Assembly: GCA_020058465.1 (NCBI GenBank)
Contig: JAGVDZ010000155.1
Span: 1-6,205, forward strand
Reading direction: 5' to 3'
DNA length: 6,205 nt
Source of the DNA: Parachlamydiales bacterium
GTDB taxonomy: Bacteria; Chlamydiota; Chlamydiia; Chlamydiales; SM23-39
Shown here: positions 1 through 5,409 of the stretch, in pieces
How positions within the stretch are numbered: position 1 is the first letter of the stretch
Layout of the letters: each line of letters begins with the position of its first letter
The notes under the pieces: model-generated
Database searches by the model: none
What the model was told of the DNA's origin: nothing
The model's input: only the letters and a program-made list of their open reading frames with translations
Position numbers and translations under genes: made by a program

Positions 1-1192
1 CATAAGCCGTCTTTTCAAGTTTTGCTGCCACCTCTGTAGAAAGGGAGATCCTCTGTTGCGTGGTGGGGTGGATGAGTTTATAACTTGCAGGATTGTCATT
101 GATCAAAGCTACCGGTTCCACAGGACTATGTTCTTCTTCTCTATAAAATCCCAATAGAGGTAAAGAGTCTTTCTTCCACCAATCTTTTGTCAAAGTCACA
201 GCCCGTAAGCCGACATCAGAATAGCGGCAAATTTCGCGTAATTCTCCATAAGCTGAAAGATTCTCTATTTTTTTTGGAGGCGATTGAAATATAACTCCCA
301 TGCTCGTTCCGATCTGTTGGCAAGCGTATAAAAGAGGGGCAGAAGGGACAAAGAAGGGGGCATCGGAGGATGCGCGAAGAACTCCGATCATCTTTTGCAA
401 AGCTTTACCGATCACCGTCTCATTCAGCTTTTGTCTTAAACGAACTTTCTCTGAGAGTGCTTTCCCCTGTATTTTCTCGACTTCGTCGAGATATTTCGAA
501 ATTTGAAGACGATAAACCAGGAAGGATTCCCAAAATCCTTCCTGGTTTAAAATTGCTTCCGTTGAAAACGCTCTAATTTGAGCAGCTTGCTCCGCTACTA
601 GCCAAGAAGAATAAGAAAATGGATAAGGACCATTTTCAATAACAATTTTGTTAAATAGTTTGACAGTGCCGGAAAGAATGTGAATCCAGATAATCTCTTT
701 TTTACGCTCAGGGGCCATGATCAAAGACGGGGAGAGAATTTTGCCTGCAGGAAGATCTACGGTTTGACCTGTCTCGATAAACAAATCTTGCGTTTTGGTT
801 TTAAATTGGATGCGCACAGAATCAAACATGTAAATCCAGGCATCGACATAAGGAGCCAAAATCGCTGCAGCTGCAGGATCGCTCGAAGTCCACTTCCGAA
901 TATCTTTGATCCATATTTTGGAAAGCCGCACAGCTGTTGTTGTAAGGAAAATCAATACGAAAGGGGCTGGGGGCAAAGCGAAGAGAAGCCCCCCTTTATC
1001 GATATGCGCGATGTGGTGTAAAGCCCCTTCTCCGAGAGGCGGGAGCTGAGACATGTAGAAAAGCTCCCCAACCCCCTCTTCGATGAAAAGAGCTACATCT
1101 AAGGCATTTAAAATTTCTCTATGGTTAGGCGGGTACTCCTTTCGTTCTAGGGGGAGACGAGAGGGCCATTCGAAAGAGGTCGATACTGTCAT
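1..1192 (-). CDS. NHLP bacteriocin-type export ABC transporter, second permease/ATPase subunit, N-terminal part (runs off left edge)
   Basis: The reading frame opens at the ATG of 1190-1192 and stays open for 397 codons to the window edge. The stop, the membrane domain and the ATPase domain all lie outside. The visible part has no C39 peptidase. It looks like the long N-terminal region of the NHLP-cassette ABC2 subunit (TIGR03797-type, usually over 900 residues). Residues about 30-180 look like a degenerate cyclic-nucleotide-binding or cupin-like beta domain (for example LFIETG...LPAGKIL at 137-153, then SGTVKLF at 174-180). Residues 225-265 are a charged, probably helical linker. Residues 328-396 carry the block typical of this family: LRAVTL, DWWKKD (337-342), PLLGF (345-349), PVALI-like, Y-K-L-I-H-P and EVAAKLEK. 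The ATG overlaps the stop of the upstream ABC subunit (ATGA), which supports both the start and coupling. In this cassette the subunit probably pairs with the peptidase-bearing ABC protein. The family call is from recognised sequence patterns. What the N-terminal domain senses is unknown. Confidence 0.85.
   Translation of the reverse strand, partial: MTVSTSFEWPSRLPLERKEYPPNHREILNALDVALFIEEGVGELFYMSQLPPLGEGALHHIAHIDKGGLLFALPPAPFVLIFLTTTAVRLSKIWIKDIRKWTSSDPAAAAILAPYVDAWIYMFDSVRIQFKTKTQDLFIETGQTVDLPAGKILSPSLIMAPERKKEIIWIHILSGTVKLFNKIVIENGPYPFSYSSWLVAEQAAQIRAFSTEAILNQEGFWESFLVYRLQISKYLDEVEKIQGKALSEKVRLRQKLNETVIGKALQKMIGVLRASSDAPFFVPSAPLLYACQQIGTSMGVIFQSPPKKIENLSAYGELREICRYSDVGLRAVTLTKDWWKKDSLPLLGFYREEEHSPVEPVALINDNPASYKLIHPTTQQRISLSTEVAAKLEKTAY
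513..549. repeat. perfect 16-bp inverted repeat with 5-nt loop inside the second ABC gene
   Basis: The left arm is 513-528 (TAAACCAGGAAGGATT), the loop is 529-533 (CCCAA), and the right arm 534-549 is the exact reverse complement of the left arm. Pairing stops at the next base pair (512/550). In the minus-strand mRNA it spans codons around residues 215-227 of the ABC2 subunit, which read N-Q-E-G-F-W-E-S-F-L-V-Y, and the frame is not disturbed. Neither strand has a T-tract immediately after the stem, so it is not a classical intrinsic terminator. Its role is unknown. It could be an mRNA-stability, processing or translation-pausing hairpin, the trace of a small palindromic repeat inserted in frame, or chance. 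Confidence 0.9.
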
Positions 1193-3360
1193 GAAAGTTG
1201 TTCTCTATCCACAAGATCTTTATAAACACCAGGCTCGTTTTTAAGAGATTCGTGATTCCCTCTCTGGATAATCTTCCCTCTATCCATGACAATGATTTCA
1301 TCACAATCTCGAATCGTGCTGAGGCGATGAGCAATCATCACACATGAGCACCCGCGTCGGCGTACATTATCTGAGATTTGTTTTTCCGTCTTAGAATCCA
1401 AAGCGCTTGTCGCCTCATCCATGATGAGAATACTCGGACTTAAGACAAGCGCTCGGGCAATTTCTAACTTCTGACGCTCTCCACCGCTGAGGTTCGTCCC
1501 CCCTTCCGTCAAGAAGCTCTGGTAGCCCCCCTGCCTCTCTACAATCTCTTTGTGGATACAAGCATCCTCTGCAGCTGTAACAAGATCCTCGTCCAAAATG
1601 GTCTTATCCCACAACGTGAGGTTCTCTTTAATGCTCCCTGCAAATAAATAGATCTTTTGATCCACCACAGAAATGGAATTGGTCAAAACCGAATGTGGAA
1701 TCTCATCTCTCTTTTTTCCATCGTAAAGGATCGTCCCCGAAGAGACCTGGTAAAGGCCGCTTAGCAAATTGGCCACGGTCGACTTGCCACATCCGGTAGG
1801 GCCGACAAAAGCAACGCGCTCTCCCGGCTTCAAACGAAGACTCAAATTTTCGATCAGAGGCGGATCGATGGGGCTATAGCTAAAGGAGACTTCTTTCAAT
1901 TCAAGATAACCTTCTAATTTTATCCGATCTCCCTCCTTCATAGAGACTGTGTGCAGCGCAGGATCGGTCTTGTTCTTAAGGATATCGTCCAAACGATCGA
2001 TATCGATTTTCATGAGCTGTAAAGAGCTTCCGAAAAAAACCATCTGATTGACAGGTGCTAAAAAATTAAAGAGCAATCCTTGGAGTGCCATCAACATACC
2101 AACCGTCAATTCGGCATGCATAATTCTCCAAACACCTATGCCAAGCAGAGCAGCTAAAGAAAGAGAGTTCAGTAACACAGGAACTACGGTCAATACAGCA
2201 TCTTTTGTGTTTATTTCTCTTTCCGCATCTAGTTTTTTAGCATAATATCCAGTCCATCTTGAAAATACATCGATCTCTGTTCCAGCCGCTTTGCATATTT
2301 CAATATTTTGTAATGCTCCTATTGCAAAGCCCACACTCTTGCCCATCTCTTGTTGTCTTCTCGCATGGGCATCTTGACGTGAACGGTTGATTAACCAAAG
2401 GACAAGCAAATTGATTACGGCACTGACAATGCCGATCATGGCGATGACCACATCGTACGCCAACATAAAAAAAGCGTAGAAAACGATCAGAACAACAGAG
2501 ACACCCGTCGAGGCCAAACTCCCAGTGAGCGTTTGGCTCACGGTTTCGTTTAATGTAGTACGGTAGGCAATTTCTCCGCTAAATCGCTGTGCATAAAAAG
2601 ACATCGGAAGCTGGAGGATATGTTGCAAGAAATCCGATGCAAAACGAACCGAAAGGCATGCGTTCAACCGATTGAGGAAGGCTACTTGAAACCATGTGAG
2701 CCCCCCTGCCAGCAGGGAAAGGCCGAACAATGTCCAAGCAATACCTGTACCCCAATAGAGAAAATATTGGGTTAAAACATTATCAAAAAAGAGCTGGGAA
2801 AGGGCGGGGGCAACCCATCCCGGAAAAATCAATCCAAACCCGCACAATGAGATATATAAAAGAGGGCCTCTTACCGATTTTGTGCGCTCTTTTAAATTGA
2901 CCCAGATCTTATTCGGTCTTGGTGTCTTTGTAAAAACTTCTTGAGGTGTAAAGCAAAGGACAACACCTGTATATTTCGCTTCAAAATCCTCGTAAGACGT
3001 TGCCCGTGGGCCAGAGGCAGGATCGTTGAGATAGACCTTACTCTTGCTAAATCCCTCGACTACGAGGTAATGGTTAAATCCCCAAAAAACGATGCAAGGT
3101 AAATCCAGCTGGCGCAATTCATCTAAGTCTGCCTTGCAGCCTCGAGCCTCCAATTGATACAGCTTGGCCGCCTTAATGATATTGATCGCCTTGCTTCCAT
3201 CCCGACTGACTCCACATCGCAATCGTAATTCTTCTAAGGGGACATATTTCCCGTAATAACCTAAGATGATCGCCAAAGCCGCAGCCCCACATTCGGCTGA
3301 CTCCATTTGGATGACGGTCGGAGTGGGTTTTCTGTTGGTCCTCCATGACATCCACTTCAT
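1189..3360 (-). CDS. NHLP bacteriocin-type export ABC transporter, C39 peptidase/permease/ATPase subunit
   Basis: This 723-residue inner-membrane exporter should cleave a double-glycine-type leader and drive export of the peptide cargo. Residues 1-140 are a C39 peptidase: Q18 (oxyanion hole), Cys24 in SAECGAAAL, His97 in FNHYLVVEG and Asp113 in LNDPASG form an intact catalytic set. Residues about 165-445 are the ABC-type membrane domain, with hydrophobic segments near 165-192, 205-225, 283-325 and 395-435. Residues 485-723 are the nucleotide-binding domain: Walker A GPTGCGKST (520-528), Q-loop Gln568, signature LSGGE (624-628), Walker B ILIMDEA (644-650), D-loop SALD (652-655) and switch His678. 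All look functional. Length and layout match the NHLM ABC1 family (TIGR03796-type, about 700 residues). It sits between the HlyD-like gene and the second ABC gene with ATGA overlaps on both sides, and the upstream overlap supports the start at 3360. A lantibiotic or microcin peptidase-exporter is the nearest alternative, but the N-terminal motif spacing and the neighbours favour NHLP. Confidence 0.94.
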   Translation of the reverse strand: MKWMSWRTNRKPTPTVIQMESAECGAAALAIILGYYGKYVPLEELRLRCGVSRDGSKAINIIKAAKLYQLEARGCKADLDELRQLDLPCIVFWGFNHYLVVEGFSKSKVYLNDPASGPRATSYEDFEAKYTGVVLCFTPQEVFTKTPRPNKIWVNLKERTKSVRGPLLYISLCGFGLIFPGWVAPALSQLFFDNVLTQYFLYWGTGIAWTLFGLSLLAGGLTWFQVAFLNRLNACLSVRFASDFLQHILQLPMSFYAQRFSGEIAYRTTLNETVSQTLTGSLASTGVSVVLIVFYAFFMLAYDVVIAMIGIVSAVINLLVLWLINRSRQDAHARRQQEMGKSVGFAIGALQNIEICKAAGTEIDVFSRWTGYYAKKLDAEREINTKDAVLTVVPVLLNSLSLAALLGIGVWRIMHAELTVGMLMALQGLLFNFLAPVNQMVFFGSSLQLMKIDIDRLDDILKNKTDPALHTVSMKEGDRIKLEGYLELKEVSFSYSPIDPPLIENLSLRLKPGERVAFVGPTGCGKSTVANLLSGLYQVSSGTILYDGKKRDEIPHSVLTNSISVVDQKIYLFAGSIKENLTLWDKTILDEDLVTAAEDACIHKEIVERQGGYQSFLTEGGTNLSGGERQKLEIARALVLSPSILIMDEATSALDSKTEKQISDNVRRRGCSCVMIAHRLSTIRDCDEIIVMDRGKIIQRGNHESLKNEPGVYKDLVDREQLS

Positions 3361-4604
3361 TGGGCAATCCCATCTTGCAGCTTCGTGGGCATAACATCTG
3401 GGTTAACAGGCTCCCCTTTCTCCTTGTTCCTAGATAGAAAAGGGAGTAAATAGGAGATGGGAGAGCTCTCTCCAAGAATAATTTTCGCCTCAACAACTGT
3501 CCCAGCACGCACAAAATGAGGAGGACCCTTGGCTGTTGTCCAACTATAACCTGAAAAAGTCTGAGGATCTTTGTGAGGACGAATGACGACTCGTATGACA
3601 GTCGGAACTCCCTCCTTCATAAAATTGATGATCTGAGGATTGCGAATCCTCCGGAGAAGAGCTCTGTCAGAAGAGGGAAATTCGGTGGTTTCAATGACTA
3701 TTCCTCTTAGATAGCCATATAATTGTGTACTTACATTATGAAGAGCTATTTGCGCCTCCATCCCTACCTCGATTTTTTGTCCTTCGTCGACCGAGAAAAA
3801 CGTAGAGAAGAAATGAGATTCATCCGCTTCCAAAGGATATTTAACCCAAGCCAAAATATCTCCCGCATTCACCCAATCTCCTTGCTCATAAAAAGTTTCG
3901 AGAATCTGGCCACTTGCGGAGCTATATACATTGAGGGCGAATTGTTGTTGCATCAATCTCTGAAATTCTTGCTCAGTGTCGATTCTACTCATTTCAATCA
4001 AGGAGATGATTTCTGTCGAAGATAGCCCTTTTAATTTCAACCGAAGGCCCGTATACAATGCCTCTTGATCTCGTAAAAGTAACTCTTGTGCGTCACTTTT
4101 CTCTGAATTCAACGGGGCCACTACGTTTAACTGTGTTGCGATCTCCAATTGCTTTTCTGCGATGAGATCGAAAAGCTTTTCTACAGCATCCAAACCATGC
4201 TGCTGAACACTCTGCAACAACAGCTCAAAAGCGTCGACTCTTGCTTGCGCTATTTTGAGCTGAAGTTCTAGAACTGGATCGGAGAGCTTCGAGATCAAAG
4301 TATCTGGCATCACCCAATCTCCCACTTCTGGAGGAAAACTTGTCACTGTGCCGCTTTGAGAAGTGCATATATTAAAAGTGCCCCTGTCCGTCATCGTAAT
4401 TCCAGACCCCATGACCAACACAGGCAAGGTGCCAACAATCGACCAAACCAGCACACCGACGATCAGAGCCAATAATGAAATGAGCGCAATCCAGCCCTTG
4501 GAGGTGATGACGACAACCAAGCTGTCGATTTGTTCTGAAAAAGTGTGACCCTGAAAAGTTTTGTCCTGGAATCGCTCTTTTCCCGCAGGTTCTTTTTCAG
4601 TCAT
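3357..4604 (-). CDS. NHLP bacteriocin-type secretion protein, HlyD/membrane-fusion family
   Basis: This 415-residue adaptor should link the inner-membrane ABC exporter to the periplasm or outer membrane. A short cytoplasmic N-terminus (1-36) is followed by one membrane anchor at about 37-60 (GWIALISLLALIVGVLVW). Residues about 73-110 form the first half of a lipoyl-like domain (TSQSGTVTSF, GDWV). Residues about 111-222 form a helical hairpin rich in Leu, Gln and Glu that is likely coiled coil. The second lipoyl half follows at about 226-256 (SASGQILETF, GDWVNAGD). The beta-barrel region is about 265-375, including VGMEAQIAL, and a short charged Pro-rich tail ends the protein. This order is characteristic of HlyD-type fusion proteins, and the size fits the NHLM secretion-protein family (TIGR03794-type). 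It is the first gene of the leftward operon and its stop overlaps the next start (ATGA, 3357-3360). The frame has a TAG about 12 codons upstream and no other conventional start in between, so ATG 4604 is the likely start. No convincing Shine-Dalgarno precedes it. No TolC-like outer-membrane partner is in the window. Confidence 0.88.
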   Translation of the reverse strand: MTEKEPAGKERFQDKTFQGHTFSEQIDSLVVVITSKGWIALISLLALIVGVLVWSIVGTLPVLVMGSGITMTDRGTFNICTSQSGTVTSFPPEVGDWVMPDTLISKLSDPVLELQLKIAQARVDAFELLLQSVQQHGLDAVEKLFDLIAEKQLEIATQLNVVAPLNSEKSDAQELLLRDQEALYTGLRLKLKGLSSTEIISLIEMSRIDTEQEFQRLMQQQFALNVYSSASGQILETFYEQGDWVNAGDILAWVKYPLEADESHFFSTFFSVDEGQKIEVGMEAQIALHNVSTQLYGYLRGIVIETTEFPSSDRALLRRIRNPQIINFMKEGVPTVIRVVIRPHKDPQTFSGYSWTTAKGPPHFVRAGTVVEAKIILGESSPISYLLPFLSRNKEKGEPVNPDVMPTKLQDGIAQ

Positions 4605-4671
4605 AAGTTCAGTAATCGTAAGAGACAGAGGCGACTACCCCTTTACATCACACTATGCGTCTGGTTTTTTT

Positions 4672-4701
4672 TTTACAATCTCCGATACAATGATATGTCA
4701 A
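4672..4701 (-). promoter_or_regulatory. candidate sigma70-type promoter for the export operon
   Basis: On the minus strand a perfect TTGACA (4701-4696) is followed after 18 bp by TGTAAA (4677-4672), which matches four of six bases of the -10 consensus. Transcription would start near 4665, within or just beyond the A-tract (the ten Ts at 4665-4674 on the plus strand), giving a leader of about 60 nt before the HlyD-like ATG at 4604. The -35 match is good. The -10 and the 18-bp spacer are weaker. No operator or riboswitch is evident in the leader. Confidence 0.4.
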
Positions 4702-4711
4702 TGCATATAAA
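4686..4711 (+). promoter_or_regulatory. candidate -10 elements for rpiA, possibly leaderless
   Basis: Two -10-like hexamers precede rpiA: TACAAT (4686-4691) and TATAAA (4706-4711), each five of six matches to TATAAT. Neither has a good -35 at 16-18 bp. The first would give a leader of about 20 nt. The second would start transcription at or next to the ATG (4720), giving a leaderless message. That would fit the absence of a Shine-Dalgarno sequence in AAAGTCTTCCT just before the start. Short AT-rich matches like these are common by chance. Confidence 0.25.
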
Positions 4712-4719
4712 GTCTTCCT

Positions 4720-5409
4720 ATGACAGACCAAGATTTAGCCAAGCAAGCGGCCGCACAATTTGCCCTCACATGGGTCCAGCCCCATATGATCCTAGGACTT
4801 GGTTCCGGCTCTACTATAGGGGCATTCATCCGGAAGCTCGGCCCCCTTTGTCGCCAGGGTCTACCGATTCGGGCTGTCGCCAGTTCAGTATCTTCCCAAA
4901 CATTGGCAGAACAAGAAGGCATCGTGGTTGAACCTTTAGAAACTGTCCACACCATCGACTTAACTGTCGATGGCGCAGACGCCATCGACACTCAATTCCA
5001 AGTGATCAAAGGAAAAGGAGGCGCCCACACGAGAGAAAAAATCCTAGCCAGGGCCAGCCGATCTTGGCTTCTCTTAATCGACCCGACAAAGCAAGTCGAA
5101 GATCTCAGCCACACCCCCGTCCCCGTTGAAATCTTGCCGTTCGGTTCCCACATCGCAGCCAACGCAATCCAATCTCTCGGATTCCATTACACATGGCGAA
5201 GACAACAAAATCAGACCTTGTACATCACCGACAACCAAAATTATCTGCTCGATCTTTCCCCTCCCCTACCTCACCCCATAGACAAAATTGATCCTCTGAT
5301 AAGGTCAATACCTGGGGTGATTTCAACAGGTATTTTCCTCTCGTTTCACCCCACGGTTGCCGTAGGTTTTCCTAATGGGACTTGCACGATCCTTTTAAAA
5401 GACCCATAG
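4720..5409 (+). CDS. rpiA: ribose-5-phosphate isomerase A
   Basis: This 229-residue cytosolic enzyme interconverts ribose 5-phosphate and ribulose 5-phosphate in the non-oxidative pentose phosphate pathway, supplying ribose for nucleotides. Visible family motifs are the phosphate-binding loop LGLGSGST (25-32), ASS (54-56), VDGAD (83-87), IKGKGGAHTREK (96-107) and the C-terminal ITDN..Y..D and IPGV..TGIF blocks. By alignment to E. coli RpiA from memory, the catalytic residues are kept: Asp84, Asp87, Lys97 and Glu106 (E. coli D81, D84, K94, E103). Two differences stand out: Ala88 replaces the nearly invariant Glu of DGADE, and Lys99 sits inside the glycine run, at a position that varies in the family. 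Length is close to the family's usual 220-235. An in-frame TAA at 4708-4710 makes ATG 4720 the earliest possible start. There is no clear ribosome-binding site. It is divergent from the export operon and overlaps the pepF tail by 38 bp. Parts of the C-terminal half resemble chlamydial RpiA. Confidence 0.95.
   Translation: MTDQDLAKQAAAQFALTWVQPHMILGLGSGSTIGAFIRKLGPLCRQGLPIRAVASSVSSQTLAEQEGIVVEPLETVHTIDLTVDGADAIDTQFQVIKGKGGAHTREKILARASRSWLLLIDPTKQVEDLSHTPVPVEILPFGSHIAANAIQSLGFHYTWRRQQNQTLYITDNQNYLLDLSPPLPHPIDKIDPLIRSIPGVISTGIFLSFHPTVAVGFPNGTCTILLKDP

Noticed and set aside
513..549. Inverted repeat as a Rho-independent terminator
   Set aside because: The bases after the stem are TCGTC on the minus strand and AAATTGC on the plus strand, so neither gives a U-tract. 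The coding frame also continues.
865..876. CTGCAGCTGCAG palindrome
   Set aside because: It is a tandem hexamer encoding part of a poly-Ala stretch and is too short and compositionally simple to suggest function.
300..1021. Plus-strand ORFs of 68, 68 and 113 codons
   Set aside because: They lie antisense to the continuous, motif-bearing frame of the second ABC subunit and show no recognisable protein features.
2524..2545. Small GTGAGC/GCTCAC hairpin in the C39-ABC gene, and a similar CCCTGC/GCAGGG one near 2705-2718
   Set aside because: Six-base stems inside a well-conserved coding region are expected by chance.
4665..4674. Run of ten Ts as a possible terminator
   Set aside because: No GC-rich stem precedes it on the plus strand, and no plus-strand gene ends there. 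It is more likely part of an AT-rich promoter region.
4545..4931. Plus-strand ORF of 128 codons crossing the intergenic region and the start of rpiA
   Set aside because: It overlaps the HlyD-like start antisense and rpiA out of frame, and its Arg/Pro/Ser-rich translation looks like a frame shadow.
5392..5401. CTTTTAAAAG palindrome in the rpiA/pepF overlap
   Set aside because: It has no loop and only two GC pairs, so it cannot form a terminator hairpin.
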